Source of the DNA: Anaerolineae bacterium
GTDB taxonomy: Bacteria; Chloroflexota; Anaerolineae; Aggregatilineales; Phototrophicaceae
Length of the DNA stretch: 41,906 bases
Reading direction: 5' to 3'
Assembly: GCA_022824365.1 (NCBI GenBank)
Contig: JAJEAA010000027.1
Span: 1 to 41,906 of the forward strand
In this document: positions 1 to 8,281 of the stretch, in pieces
Position numbering within the stretch: position 1 is the first letter of the stretch
How the letters are laid out: every line of letters starts with the position of its first letter
Notes under the pieces: model-generated
Told to the model about the DNA's origin: nothing
The model's input: the letters and a program-made list of their open reading frames with translations, nothing else
Databases searched by the model: none
Made by a program: the position numbers and the translations under genes

Positions 1-916
1 GGAGGGCGCTTGTCTTCAGTTGAATATCGCCAACTGGCTCGCCTGCCTGAATCGCGCGATATGTCACGGTGAAATCCGCGCCCATCGCGTCAAGCACGTC
101 CAGCAGACCCGTGCGCGTCGGATTCAAATCGACGCCCGTGATTGTCAGTTCGCTATCCGGGACGAGCAAGCCCGCCACGAGCAGAAAGGCGGCTGAGGAG
201 AAATCGCCCGGCACGATAATGTCCAGCGGATCAAGCGGGCCATTGGGGTGTATCGTTAGACAGTTGCCGCTGTCGTCATCAACTGTGATATTGACCCCCA
301 TCGACCGCAGCATACGTTCAGTATGGTCGCGGGCTGGACCGGGCTGAGACACGGTAGTCGGCGAATCGGCAAAGAGCCCCGCCAGCAGCACGGCGCTTTT
401 GACTTGGCCGCTGGCGACCGGCATGGCGTAATCGATGCCGTGTAGCGGCGCCGGCTGTATCCGCAGCGGGCAAGCGCCATCGTCCGCGGAGATATCGGCG
501 CCCATCAGCTTTAGAGGCGCAGTGATGCGCTTCATCGGGCGGCGGCGGAGTTGGGCGCTGCCATCGAGCACGCTGTCAAAGGGCTGGCCCACCATGATGC
601 CAGCCAGCAAACGTATTCCCGTGCCGGCGTTCATCAGGTTAAGCGGCTGCGGCGCTTCTTTTAATTCGCCGCCTCGGATGGTCAAGGTCGTGTCATCATG
701 CCGTTCAACATCCGCGCCAAGGTCGAGCATGGCGCCCAAGGTGGCTTCGGTATCGCCGGCCGCCAGCCAGTTGCGAATATAGGATGTCCCATCAGCAATT
801 GACGCGAGCATCACAGCGCGATGAGAAATCGACTTATCGCCCGGCACGCTGCATGCGCCGCGCAGCGATCCGCCCGGGCGCAGTCTAAACTTGTCGTGTT
901 TAACGTCGATTTTCAT
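1..916 (-). CDS. aroA: 3-phosphoshikimate 1-carboxyvinyltransferase (EPSP synthase), 3' end cut by window
   Basis: Transfers enolpyruvyl from PEP to shikimate-3-phosphate, the step before chorismate, in the cytoplasm. The N-terminus carries the family signature VPGDKSISHRA, whose Lys and Ser-Arg contact substrate, followed by NAGTGIRLLAG (the NxGTxxR PEP-binding motif) and GDFSSAAFLLVAG in the central part. The ATG at 914-916 lies inside the end of tyrA, overlapping it by 17 nt, so the two are translationally coupled. About 305 codons are present of the usual 420-440; the C-terminal third lies outside the window. It is the third gene of an aroH-tyrA-aroA operon and would share the Tyr-codon leader upstream of aroH. 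Confidence 0.96.
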   Translation of the reverse strand, partial: MKIDVKHDKFRLRPGGSLRGACSVPGDKSISHRAVMLASIADGTSYIRNWLAAGDTEATLGAMLDLGADVERHDDTTLTIRGGELKEAPQPLNLMNAGTGIRLLAGIMVGQPFDSVLDGSAQLRRRPMKRITAPLKLMGADISADDGACPLRIQPAPLHGIDYAMPVASGQVKSAVLLAGLFADSPTTVSQPGPARDHTERMLRSMGVNITVDDDSGNCLTIHPNGPLDPLDIIVPGDFSSAAFLLVAGLLVPDSELTITGVDLNPTRTGLLDVLDAMGADFTVTYRAIQAGEPVGDIQLKTSAL

Positions 917-1784
917 ATTCCTGCGCCCATTCCTTGCGAGCTGTTCGGATTGGTTGGAGCGACTCGCTGAGGCGTTCTTCATCGCCGGCGATAAGCATCG
1001 TCTCGAGCATAGCTAATTGCATGCGAAATTGCGCCAGCAGCGTCGCGACCGCTTTTGTATTTGTGCTGAGTATATCACCCATCATGGTGACATCGCTGGC
1101 AGCCAAGCGGCTGGTATCGCGGAAGCCGCCCGCCGCCAGCTCCCAATAGGCTTTGTCGTTTTGCGCCTGCCGCGCCACCGTCGCGACCAGCGTCGCGCTC
1201 AGCAGATAAGGCAGATGGCTGATGCCGGCGACGATCTGATCGTGTCGCTCAGCCTCCATCTCGATCGGGATGGCGCCAAGCGTCTCGACAAAGGACTTTG
1301 CATGCAGGCGCGCCGCCGGGGTCGTCCGGCGCGAGGGACAGAGCACAAAAGGCCGGTTGCGATATAGCGACTCGTCCGCCTCATCAATCCCGCCATTTTC
1401 CTTGCCGGTCATCGGATGTCCGCCGACAGCGTTGACGCCTATGGGCAGCTTGGCCATGGCGTCGACAATGTCTTGCTTGGTACTGCCGATATCGATGACC
1501 AGGGTATTGGAGCGCAGATATGAGCCGATCAGCATTTCCAGCATCTCAACGATAACGCGAACCGGCGTCGCCAGCAGGACCACATCGGCGCGATTGACGC
1601 CTTCAAAGAGATCATCGGTGGCGGAATCGACCAGGCCCCGCGCCAGCGCCTGACAGCGCGCCCCTTCGTCCGGGTCGATGCCGGTGATGCGGTCAGCATG
1701 ATCGCGCATCGCCAGCGCCATGGAGCCGCCCATCAAACCCAAGCCGACGATCGCCAGATGCCGCGCGTGGAAGCTCGCCGTCAT
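900..1784 (-). CDS. tyrA: prephenate dehydrogenase (TyrA)
   Basis: Oxidatively decarboxylates prephenate to 4-hydroxyphenylpyruvate with NAD(P), committing flux to tyrosine. The protein of about 294 aa opens with a Rossmann fold (AIVGLGLMGGSMALAM) and has the family segment VGGHPMTGKENGG followed by an all-helical dimerisation domain. No ACT domain is seen, so direct Tyr feedback is not obvious. The frame stays open upstream to 1970, but the ATG at 1782-1784 is preferred because it directly precedes the Rossmann strand and overlaps the aroH stop as ATGA. It sits between aroH and aroA, whose start it overlaps. Confidence 0.95.
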   Translation of the reverse strand: MTASFHARHLAIVGLGLMGGSMALAMRDHADRITGIDPDEGARCQALARGLVDSATDDLFEGVNRADVVLLATPVRVIVEMLEMLIGSYLRSNTLVIDIGSTKQDIVDAMAKLPIGVNAVGGHPMTGKENGGIDEADESLYRNRPFVLCPSRRTTPAARLHAKSFVETLGAIPIEMEAERHDQIVAGISHLPYLLSATLVATVARQAQNDKAYWELAAGGFRDTSRLAASDVTMMGDILSTNTKAVATLLAQFRMQLAMLETMLIAGDEERLSESLQPIRTARKEWAQEYENRR

Positions 1785-2164
1785 CGCCCTTCCTCCGCTT
1801 CGGATGCAGCTGTCAAATCGGGGCGCAACATCGCGGCGCCGCGAATGAAGACATGATGAATTTCGTCTATGGACTTCTCTGTATTCCAGTGAATCATGAC
1901 GCGAATGCACAGGGGCAAGCCGCCGGCGACGTTGGCTTCCTGGAAACCGAGCAGAGCCGCGCGCGTCCACCCCATCATTCTTGCCGCAAGCGCGGGAAAG
2001 GTATCGTTCAATTCCGGCGTGGTGGTGAAGAGTACGCTAGCCACATCCTCTTCGATGATGCCATTGCGGTCGATCATGATTTGCAGTAATTCTTGAGTCG
2101 CCGCCAGAATCGCCTCCCGCGAATTGGATTGCGCTGTCGTGGCGCCGCGTATGCCGCGTATCAT
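1781..2164 (-). CDS. aroH: chorismate mutase, AroH type
   Basis: Rearranges chorismate to prephenate, the entry to the Tyr/Phe branch. The 127-aa length and the start IRGIRGATTAQSN, with the catalytic-site Arg, match the trimeric Bacillus subtilis AroH fold rather than the helical AroQ fold. GGLPLCIRVMIHW and the end HHVFIRGAAMLRPDL also fit that family. The SD-like run AAGGGGAG lies about 10 nt upstream of the ATG. It is the first structural gene after the Tyr-codon leader and terminator at 2193-2337. Its stop overlaps the tyrA start by 4 nt (ATGA), which supports coupling. Confidence 0.96.
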   Translation of the reverse strand: MIRGIRGATTAQSNSREAILAATQELLQIMIDRNGIIEEDVASVLFTTTPELNDTFPALAARMMGWTRAALLGFQEANVAGGLPLCIRVMIHWNTEKSIDEIHHVFIRGAAMLRPDLTAASEAEEGR

Positions 2165-2192
2165 CTCAAGGCTCTCCCCTTCTCAAGTAAAC

Positions 2193-2223
2193 AAAAAAGG
2201 CGCTGAGTGTTTCACTCTGCGCC
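2193..2223 (-). terminator. Rho-independent attenuator terminator before aroH
   Basis: On the minus strand an 11-bp stem (GGCGCAGAGTG / CACTCAGCGCC, one T-T mismatch) with an AAA loop is followed by six T. It lies between the leader peptide and aroH, about 30 nt before the aroH start, so it must be bypassed to express the operon. That is the position expected for an attenuator. Confidence 0.85.
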
Positions 2224-2325
2224 TCCATTTTCACTATGTGTAACGTGGAAATCAGTTGCCAGCGCGAATCACCCAGACCGGTCTATGCAGTTTGGGTAGT
2301 AATAATAACGGAAACTGGCAACCTG
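2222..2325 (-). promoter_or_regulatory. predicted Tyr attenuator: segments 1, 2 and 3 of the leader RNA
   Basis: Seen: segment 1 at 2315-2325 (CAGGTTGCCAG, inside the leader peptide codons) can pair with segment 2 at 2253-2262 (CTGGCAACTG) over 10 bp with one bulged G. Segment 2 and its flank at 2246-2251 (TTTCCA) can pair with 2222-2227 (TGGAGG), with an extra CTG/CAG, which would block the 5' arm of the terminator. The Tyr codons lie in the loop between segments 1 and 2, and the leader stop lies 7 nt before segment 2. Inference: this is the classical three-state geometry, where stalling at Tyr codons masks segment 1 and frees segment 2. The 2:3 pairing is short and includes two G-U pairs. 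Confidence 0.65.
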
Positions 2326-2337
2326 TAAATCGAGCAT
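2269..2337 (-). CDS. predicted 22-aa Tyr-rich leader peptide of the aroH operon
   Basis: A 22-codon frame from ATG (2335-2337) to TGA (2269-2271) contains FRYYYYPNC: one Phe, then four consecutive Tyr codons at 2296-2307 (TAT TAT TAC TAC). It starts about 29 nt after the predicted transcription start and ends just before a second RNA segment able to pair with its own codons. Four adjacent Tyr codons directly before a chorismate mutase / prephenate dehydrogenase operon strongly suggest a ribosome-stalling leader. Weakness: there is no good Shine-Dalgarno (only GTGGAC before the ATG), and two earlier AUGs open the other two frames. Confidence 0.65.
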   Translation of the reverse strand: MLDLQVASFRYYYYPNCIDRSG

Positions 2338-2372
2338 GTCCACGTTTCGGCATTCAATCGCATTGTCCGTTT

Positions 2373-2401
2373 ACGTTACCCAGGTATGAGCGACCTGTCA
2401 A
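2373..2401 (-). promoter_or_regulatory. sigma-70-type promoter for aroH-tyrA-aroA
   Basis: Consensus -35 TTGACA at 2396-2401, a 17-nt spacer and TAACGT as -10 at 2373-2378, placing the transcript start near 2366. It lies about 50 nt after the trpA stop. No terminator is visible between trpA and this promoter, so trp read-through could also enter the Tyr attenuator. Confidence 0.75.
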
Positions 2402-2450
2402 GACTAGGTCGGCGACGCCAGATTATTCTTCGACTGCATGGTTAGTTCTG

Positions 2451-3275
2451 TCATTTCCGAATCGCCGCAACCAGCGCCCCGGTCAACTCCCGCACCGCCT
2501 CGATTCCTTCTCCGCCAGCCCGCACCAGCGCCGAGCCAACGATGAAACCGTCGGTCAACTGGCTCACCTCGCGGGCGTGCTCGACACTGCTGATGCCGAA
2601 TCCCAGCACAAGCGGCTTGTCCGCGCGCGCGCGCAGTCGGCCGATGAAGCTCTTTAGATAAGCCGGCAACTCACGACGAGCGCCGGTGATGCCAGTCAGC
2701 GACACGACATAGATGAAGCCGGTGGCATGTTGCGTGACCAGTTCAATTCGCTCATCATTGCTGGTCGGCGCCAACATGAAGACTAACGCCAAGCCCTCGC
2801 GCTCGCAGCTATCGGCGAACATTGACGCTTCTTCCGGCGGGAGATCCGGCACAATCAAGCCATCGGCGCCGGCAGCGCGGGCATCGCGGACGAAACGATC
2901 TGTGCCATATGCCACCAGCGGATTGGCGTAGCCCATCATCAGCATCGGCTGTGTTATGCCTTTATCGCGCAGCGTCTTCACCGCGTCGAGACATTTGCGC
3001 ACGGTTGTGCCATTCTCCAGCGCGATCTGCGTCGCCGCCTGGATTGTGGGGCCATCGGCGATGGGATCGCTGAATGGGATGCCGATTTCGAAGCCATCCA
3101 CGCCCAGCGCCGCTGCCGATTCTATGGCGCGTAGCGATTCTTCGTGGTTGGGATAACCGATGCAGAAATACGGCAAGAACGCCGCCCGCTTCTCCGCCTT
3201 CGCCCGCGCAAACATCTCGGCGAGCGCCGCTGTGCCATGACTCACTCGCGTCTCTGTCATCATATCCTCATTCAT
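2451..3275 (-). CDS. trpA: tryptophan synthase alpha subunit
   Basis: Cleaves indole-3-glycerol phosphate to indole and glyceraldehyde-3-phosphate; indole is channelled to TrpB. The 274-aa TIM barrel shows GFEIGIPFSDPIADGP, which carries the catalytic Glu and Asp, then MGYANPLVAYG and GFGISSVEHA near the phosphate site. It follows trpB by 6 nt and is the last gene of the trp operon. The start is uncertain: the ATG at 3273-3275 is used here, but the ATG-ATG pair 12-15 nt further in is preceded by GAGGAT, a better SD, and would give about 269-270 aa. Confidence 0.97.
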   Translation of the reverse strand: MNEDMMTETRVSHGTAALAEMFARAKAEKRAAFLPYFCIGYPNHEESLRAIESAAALGVDGFEIGIPFSDPIADGPTIQAATQIALENGTTVRKCLDAVKTLRDKGITQPMLMMGYANPLVAYGTDRFVRDARAAGADGLIVPDLPPEEASMFADSCEREGLALVFMLAPTSNDERIELVTQHATGFIYVVSLTGITGARRELPAYLKSFIGRLRARADKPLVLGFGISSVEHAREVSQLTDGFIVGSALVRAGGEGIEAVRELTGALVAAIRK

Positions 3276-3281
3276 TTGCGC

Positions 3282-4505
3282 TCACTCGCCCAAGATGCCG
3301 ATGACGGTATCCAGATCCTTATCGCCGCGTCCCGACAGGTTCACCAGCAGAACACTATCTCGCGGCATGGTCGGCGCCCGTTTGATCGCCTCGGCGACCG
3401 CGTGCGCGCTTTCAAGAGCCGGTATGATGCCTTCCAGTTTGCTCAGTGTTTGGAAAGCTTCCAGCGCTTCATCGTCGGTTGCGAGCGTGTAATATGCCCG
3501 CTCCAATTGGCGCAAGTGAGCATGCTCAGGTCCGACTGACGGATAATCCAAACCGGCGGAAACGCTGTGCGTCTCCATGATTTGACCGTCTTCATCCTGC
3601 ATGACAAAGGATCGTGTGCCGTGCAGAATGCCGGGCCGGCTGATGTCCAGATCAGCGAAGCGCGCGGCATGTTCTTTGCTTTCGATGCCGCGTCCACCCG
3701 CCTCCACGCCAATTAGCTCGGTGGCTACGTCGTCGCGGAAGGCGTGGAAAAGCCCGATAGCATTGCTGCCGCCGCCGACGCAGGCGACGCAAACATCCGG
3801 CAATTGACCGGTCATGTCTTGTATCTGCCCCCGCGCTTCCAGGCCAATGACGCTCTGAAAATCGCGCACCATCATCGGATAAGGATGCGGGCCCAAAGCC
3901 GAGCCGAGCAAGTAGAAGGTCGTCTCGACATTTGTCACCCAATCGCGCATCGCTTCGTTGATGGCGTCTTTTAAGGTGCGGCTGCCGCTTTCCACTGGTA
4001 TGACTTCGGCGCCAAGCAGTTTCATACGGAATACATTCGGCTGCTGCCGGCGGATATCGACGCTGCCCATGTAGACATGACACTCCAAGCCAAGCAGCGC
4101 CATGGCGGTCGCCGTTCCCACGCCATGCTGTCCAGCGCCGGTCTCGGCAATGATGCGGCGCTTGCCCATGCGCTTCGCCAGCAAGCCCTGCCCCAAGGCA
4201 TTGTTGATCTTGTGCGCGCCGGTATGCGCCAGGTCTTCGCGCTTGAGATAAATCTGCGCGCCGCCTAGCGCCTCGCTGAGCCGACGCGCATGCGTGATCG
4301 GCGTGGGTCGCCCGGTATAAGTCCGCTGCAAGTGGCTCAAATCGGCATGAAACTGCGGATCGGCAATCGCCTCGGCATAAGCGCGTTCCAATTCATCGAG
4401 CGCGGGCATGATCGTCTCCGGCACGAAGCGGCCGCCGAATTCGCCGAAGTAGCCGCGCGCGTCAGGCAAATCTGAAATGTCCCTGCGAATATATAAATCT
4501 GTCAT
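3282..4505 (-). CDS. trpB: tryptophan synthase beta subunit
   Basis: PLP enzyme condensing indole with serine to tryptophan in the alpha2-beta2 complex. The 407-aa protein contains [19 protein letters not shown], where the Lys after AH forms the PLP Schiff base, then ETGAGQHG and the phosphate loop GGGSNAIG. The N-terminal [12 protein letters not shown] and EHAHL in the COMM domain fit the TrpB1 (trpEb_1) class that forms a complex with TrpA. AAAGGGA lies upstream of the ATG. Gene order Nudix-trpB-trpA, with 21 nt before and 6 nt after, indicates one transcript. Confidence 0.98.
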   Translation of the reverse strand: MTDLYIRRDISDLPDARGYFGEFGGRFVPETIMPALDELERAYAEAIADPQFHADLSHLQRTYTGRPTPITHARRLSEALGGAQIYLKREDLAHTGAHKINNALGQGLLAKRMGKRRIIAETGAGQHGVGTATAMALLGLECHVYMGSVDIRRQQPNVFRMKLLGAEVIPVESGSRTLKDAINEAMRDWVTNVETTFYLLGSALGPHPYPMMVRDFQSVIGLEARGQIQDMTGQLPDVCVACVGGGSNAIGLFHAFRDDVATELIGVEAGGRGIESKEHAARFADLDISRPGILHGTRSFVMQDEDGQIMETHSVSAGLDYPSVGPEHAHLRQLERAYYTLATDDEALEAFQTLSKLEGIIPALESAHAVAEAIKRAPTMPRDSVLLVNLSGRGDKDLDTVIGILGE

Positions 4506-4526
4506 CAGTAGCGAAATCCCTTTCGA

Positions 4527-5150
4527 TCAAATCCAGAGATGCTTCTCACCAGCGAAATAACGCTTGGCCAAGATCAGCGCCTTCAAGCTGTAATTGTCGA
4601 TGCTGGGAATAAAGTCGCAGCGTCTGACCGCGATCTCCTTCGCGCCCAAACCCACGGCGGCCGCGCTCACATGCTTCACCGCGCCGCTGAGCAGACTTAA
4701 GCCGTCATCGAGACTTAGCTTCAACAAGCCAGCAATCTCGTCCTTCGGGTAGCGATACGCGTCCAGCGGCTGATCGCATTCATACAAGTAGACGTGACAA
4801 ATCTGACAATCTACGAAGTCGCCAGCTTTCATCATGCCGAGCCGCCTGCCCAGCGGAATCAGATCATCATAGTCCAGTTGCAATCCCAGTTCTTCTTCGA
4901 TCTCGCGGACGCCGTCGCGCGGCGACTCACCCGCTTCCAGGTGACCGGCGGCGCTGATGTCGATCTTGCCGGGATAGTCTTTGTCCCGCGCCCGCTTCTG
5001 CAAGATGACAAAGGACCCGCCTTCCAGGTCCCGCCCGATGACCCAACAGTGAAACACATGATGCCAATCGCCGTCCCGATGAACAGCAGCGCGCGCCTTA
5101 ACGCCGATATGGTTCAGGCCTTCGTCATAGATGTCAAACAGCTCGCTCAT
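4527..5150 (-). CDS. Nudix hydrolase-domain protein inside the trp operon
   Basis: A 207-aa protein with the Nudix segment AGHLEAGESPRDGVREIEEE at about residues 68-87, the Mg-binding helix that hydrolyses X-linked nucleoside diphosphates. The spacing is odd: the consensus is GX5EX7REUXEEXGU, but only six residues separate E75 from R82-E83. I checked this in the nucleotides. The N-terminus (NHIGVKARAAVHRDGDWHHV) and overall layout recall IPP-isomerase-like / YfcD-like Nudix proteins, followed by an unassigned C-terminal part of about 60 aa. Its start overlaps the trpF stop as ATGA and trpB follows after 21 nt, so it is expressed with the trp genes. Substrate unknown; a housekeeping role in the pathway is only inferred from position. 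Confidence 0.85.
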   Translation of the reverse strand: MSELFDIYDEGLNHIGVKARAAVHRDGDWHHVFHCWVIGRDLEGGSFVILQKRARDKDYPGKIDISAAGHLEAGESPRDGVREIEEELGLQLDYDDLIPLGRRLGMMKAGDFVDCQICHVYLYECDQPLDAYRYPKDEIAGLLKLSLDDGLSLLSGAVKHVSAAAVGLGAKEIAVRRCDFIPSIDNYSLKALILAKRYFAGEKHLWI

Positions 5151-5812
5151 GTCTGACCTGTCCGCAGAGCCTCGATGAAGTTACGCACTTTGTATTCGTC
5201 CTTGATGCCAGGTGTTCCGTCTTCCACGCCGCTCGCCACATCAACCGCCCAGGGCTTGATCCTGCGAACGCGCTCGGCGACATTCTCCGGCGTCAGGCCG
5301 CCAGCCAGCATTAGGCGCGGGACAGCCGATTTCACCGCCAGCGCGATCGCTTCGCTGGCAGTCTCGCCTGTCCCGCCATAAAGCCTGGGATTAAAGGCGT
5401 CCAGCAAGAGCGACGGGGCGTCCTCTTCTTTGGGAGAGGTATCAGCGAACAAGTTGACAGATGCCATAGCCTCCGCTTCATCAGCCGGGCGTATCGCCTT
5501 GAAGGCGATTCCATTCAAGTCGCGCACGGCGCTCAAACTTTCGTCACCGCTCAGTTGCGCATAATCCAGGCTGACATAGGCGGCGGTTGAACGCACATCA
5601 TCGGCTGTGGCATTCACAAAAACGCCGACGAGCGTCGGACAGTTCTCGCCCATCCGAACGCGCAATTCTCCCGCTATCGCACGAGCCAGCGCCGGTTCAA
5701 CGTAGCGAGGCGATTCGGGGTAGAAATTAAGCCCGATGAGATCGGCGCCGGCCCGCGCCACTATCAGCGCGTTCTCGGGCGACCGAATGCCGCAGATCTT
5801 GACTTTAGTCAT
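5147..5812 (-). CDS. trpF: phosphoribosylanthranilate isomerase
   Basis: Amadori rearrangement of N-(5-phosphoribosyl)anthranilate to CdRP. The 221-aa TIM barrel starts TKVKICGIRSPENA, with the catalytic Cys in KICG, and ends with LAGGLTPENV and VDVASGVEDG; the Asp of the latter is the general acid and GG binds phosphate. Its start overlaps trpC by 8 nt and its stop overlaps the Nudix gene by 4 nt, so translation is coupled on both sides. The length is normal for a monofunctional enzyme, and trpC and trpF are separate here, unlike the E. coli fusion. Confidence 0.96.
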   Translation of the reverse strand: MTKVKICGIRSPENALIVARAGADLIGLNFYPESPRYVEPALARAIAGELRVRMGENCPTLVGVFVNATADDVRSTAAYVSLDYAQLSGDESLSAVRDLNGIAFKAIRPADEAEAMASVNLFADTSPKEEDAPSLLLDAFNPRLYGGTGETASEAIALAVKSAVPRLMLAGGLTPENVAERVRRIKPWAVDVASGVEDGTPGIKDEYKVRNFIEALRTGQT

Positions 5813-6626
5813 GCCCGCCTCTCGGCTGACTGCTCAGCGCGCGCGTCAGCGAAACCGTGTCCGGCGCCTTCACCAGCGACTCGCCCACCAGAACGGCTTG
5901 CGCGCCCAGCCGGCCCATTTCTCGCGCATCGGCTGCTGTGAAGATCCCGCTCTCGGCGACCAGCAACGCATCGGCCTCCACCATGCCCGCCAATCTCGCC
6001 GTGGTTTCCAGGTCCACCTGAAAGGTCTTCAAATCGCGATTGTTGATGCCAATGAGCCGCGCCCCCAGTCGCAGCGCGCGCTCCATCTCCCACTCGTTAT
6101 GCACTTCGACCAGCGCTGTCATGCCTTGCTCCAACGTCAGCGTGTAGAGATCGGCTAACTTAGCATCCGATAAGGCCGCCATGATAAGCAGTATGGCGTC
6201 CGCGCCGGCCGCCCGGCCTTCGTAAACCTGGTATTCGTCAATGATGAAATCTTTACGCAGCAGCGGCAGATCAACCGCCGCTCGCACCGCGCTAAGATAA
6301 TCCAAGCTGCCGCGGAAGAAATCTTCATCGGTCAGGATGGATATCGCCGCAGCGCCATTATGCGCGTAAGTCGCCGCGATCATGACCGGCGCGAAGTCCT
6401 TCGTCAGCAGTCCTTTACTCGGCGAGGCGCATTTCACCTCCGCGATTAAAGCGACGCAATCCCGACGCAGCGCCGCCATCATATCTCGCGGACCATCGGG
6501 CGTCGTCTCCGCCCGACGCCGCATCTCCGCCGTCGCTATGACCGCCCGACGCTCGGCAATCTCCTCGACTTTGCGCGCGAGGATCTTGTCAAGGACAGTG
6601 TCAGTAACGACGAAAGCGGTTGTCAT
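5805..6626 (-). CDS. trpC: indole-3-glycerol phosphate synthase
   Basis: Ring closure of CdRP to indole-3-glycerol phosphate. At 273 aa it has the expected TIM-barrel motifs: AEVKCASPSKG (catalytic Lys), RKDFIIDEYQVYE, GINNRDLKTF and VAESGIF, with VLVGESLVKA forming the phosphate loop. The start codon overlaps the trpD stop as ATGA and the end overlaps trpF. A standard monofunctional TrpC, longer than the minimal enzyme by an N-terminal helix usual for the family. Confidence 0.97.
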   Translation of the reverse strand: MTTAFVVTDTVLDKILARKVEEIAERRAVIATAEMRRRAETTPDGPRDMMAALRRDCVALIAEVKCASPSKGLLTKDFAPVMIAATYAHNGAAAISILTDEDFFRGSLDYLSAVRAAVDLPLLRKDFIIDEYQVYEGRAAGADAILLIMAALSDAKLADLYTLTLEQGMTALVEVHNEWEMERALRLGARLIGINNRDLKTFQVDLETTARLAGMVEADALLVAESGIFTAADAREMGRLGAQAVLVGESLVKAPDTVSLTRALSSQPRGGHD

Positions 6627-7654
6627 GACGCCAGGCTCTGACTGAGAGCGATTAGCGAATCGAGCTTTTCGACCGCTTTGCCGCTATGGATGACATCGCG
6701 CGCCAGTCGTACGCCATCCCTGATGGATTTCACCTCGCCCGCCGCCATCATGGCCGCGCCAGCATTCAACAACACAACATCACGTTTCGCCCCGGTCTCG
6801 CTTCCATCTAGCACGCCACGAAGAATCGCCGCGTTCCTGGGCGCGTCATCGCCCTTCAAATCGTTGATGCTCGCCATGTGGAAACCCAGTTCGGTCGGAT
6901 CGATATCCAAATGCACTATCGCCCCATCTTCGCGCAAATAGCTGATCCGGTTCGGACCGGTGACAGTCAGTTCATCCAAGCCCCCGTAGCCATTGACCAC
7001 CATAGCCGATTTTGTGCCAAGCGCCTGCAAGACATGCGCCAGCAAGTCGGTCAAGTCAGCCGCGAATACGCCCATGAGCTGGCGTTGAGCGCCGGCTGGA
7101 TTGGTCAAAGGACCGAGGATATTAAAGATCGTGCGGATGCCCAGCTCGCGCCGCGGACCAATAGCGTAACGCATAGCCGGGTGCAGCTTGACCGCGAAGA
7201 GGAAACCGATCCCAATTTCGTCGACGCACCTGCCGACCTGTTCCGGCGTCAGGTCCAGGTTGACGCCCAATTCAGCCAGCACATCGGCGCTGCCGCATTT
7301 GCTGGTGGCGGCGCGGTTGCCATGTTTTGCAACCGGGATACCGGCGCCCGCCGCTACGAAAGCGACCGTAGTGCTGATATTAAAGCTTCCGGATCTGTCG
7401 CCGCCAGTGCCGCAGGTATCGAGCAAATCAGCATGGACAGTGGTGGGCACTTTATGCGCCGCGTCCCGCATGGCTCGGGCGCTGCCGGTAATTTCGTCGG
7501 TCGTCTCGCCCTTCATGCGCAAAGCCATCAGATAGGCGCCGATCTGTGACTCGGTCGCTTTGCCACTCATTATCTGCCGCATGACCGCTTCTGCCTGATC
7601 CGCTTCCAGATGACCGTAGCGGCTGAAGACGTCTATCGCTCGTTGGATATCCAT
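6623..7654 (-). CDS. trpD: anthranilate phosphoribosyltransferase
   Basis: Transfers phosphoribosyl from PRPP to anthranilate. The 343-aa protein shows the glycine-rich PRPP loop DTCGTGGDRSGSFNIST, then KHGNRAATSKCGSADVLAELG (anthranilate and Mg contacts) and LGPLTNPAGAQRQLMGVF. It is not fused to a glutamine amidotransferase; trpG is the separate gene 16 nt upstream. The stop overlaps the trpC start by 4 nt. Confidence 0.97.
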   Translation of the reverse strand: MDIQRAIDVFSRYGHLEADQAEAVMRQIMSGKATESQIGAYLMALRMKGETTDEITGSARAMRDAAHKVPTTVHADLLDTCGTGGDRSGSFNISTTVAFVAAGAGIPVAKHGNRAATSKCGSADVLAELGVNLDLTPEQVGRCVDEIGIGFLFAVKLHPAMRYAIGPRRELGIRTIFNILGPLTNPAGAQRQLMGVFAADLTDLLAHVLQALGTKSAMVVNGYGGLDELTVTGPNRISYLREDGAIVHLDIDPTELGFHMASINDLKGDDAPRNAAILRGVLDGSETGAKRDVVLLNAGAAMMAAGEVKSIRDGVRLARDVIHSGKAVEKLDSLIALSQSLAS

Positions 7655-7670
7655 GGTCTCTTCCTTTGTC

Positions 7671-8258
7671 TTAAAATGCTGCGACTGCCGTTTTTTCGTA
7701 TTTCATAAAATTGCCCAGGAGCTGCATGCCATACCGCGTCAAGATGCTTTCGGGGTGAAACTGAACACCGATGACCGGCTGCGTCCGATGGCGCAGGCCC
7801 ATGATTTCGCCGTTTGCCGTACGCGCGGTGATCAGCAAGCAATCCGGCAGCGTCTCCTCCTCCACGATCAAGCTATGATAGCGCGTTGCCTCAAAGGGGT
7901 TGGGAATATCGGCGAGAATTGTATCGCCCTCATGGTAGATCATACTCGTCTTTCCGTGCATGAGCTCGGGCGCATGAGTGACAACCCCGCCATAAGCTTC
8001 CCCGATGGCCTGATGACCCAGGCAAACACCCAAAAGCGGAATCTCCGCGCCGAGTTCTCGTATGATGTCCAGCGAGACGCCGGCGTCTTTGGGATAGCCG
8101 GGACCGGGCGAAATGACGATGCGGTCGGGCGCGAGCGCGCGAATCTCATCGACCGAGATTTTGTCATTGCGGTAGACCATCAGGTCCGCGCCCAACTCGC
8201 CCAACTCCTGCACAATGTTGTAAGTAAAGCTGTCGTAATTGTCGATGACTAGAATCAT
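7671..8258 (-). CDS. trpG: anthranilate synthase component II (glutamine amidotransferase)
   Basis: Class I GATase that passes ammonia from glutamine to TrpE. The triad is visible: Cys in [13 protein letters not shown], and His and Glu in GVQFHPES. The N-terminal [14 protein letters not shown] is diagnostic. The frame is open to an ATG at 8270, but the ATG at 8256-8258 fits better: it has AGAGG 5 nt upstream and begins exactly at the conserved N-terminus (195 aa). It may also serve 4-amino-4-deoxychorismate synthase, as in some bacteria; no pabB is seen in this window. Confidence 0.95.
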   Translation of the reverse strand: MILVIDNYDSFTYNIVQELGELGADLMVYRNDKISVDEIRALAPDRIVISPGPGYPKDAGVSLDIIRELGAEIPLLGVCLGHQAIGEAYGGVVTHAPELMHGKTSMIYHEGDTILADIPNPFEATRYHSLIVEEETLPDCLLITARTANGEIMGLRHRTQPVIGVQFHPESILTRYGMQLLGNFMKYEKTAVAAF

Positions 8259-8281
8259 GTCGCCTCTCATTGTCCGGTCGT

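Noticed and set aside
1785..1970. 62-codon N-terminal extension of tyrA
   Set aside because: It lies wholly inside aroH in another frame; the ATGA overlap and Rossmann start support 1784.
2199..2223. CIRCE-like heat-shock element suggested by GAGTG...CACTC
   Set aside because: The arms are part of a terminator stem with a 3-nt loop and T-run; the CIRCE spacing of 9 nt and the TTAGCACTC core are absent.
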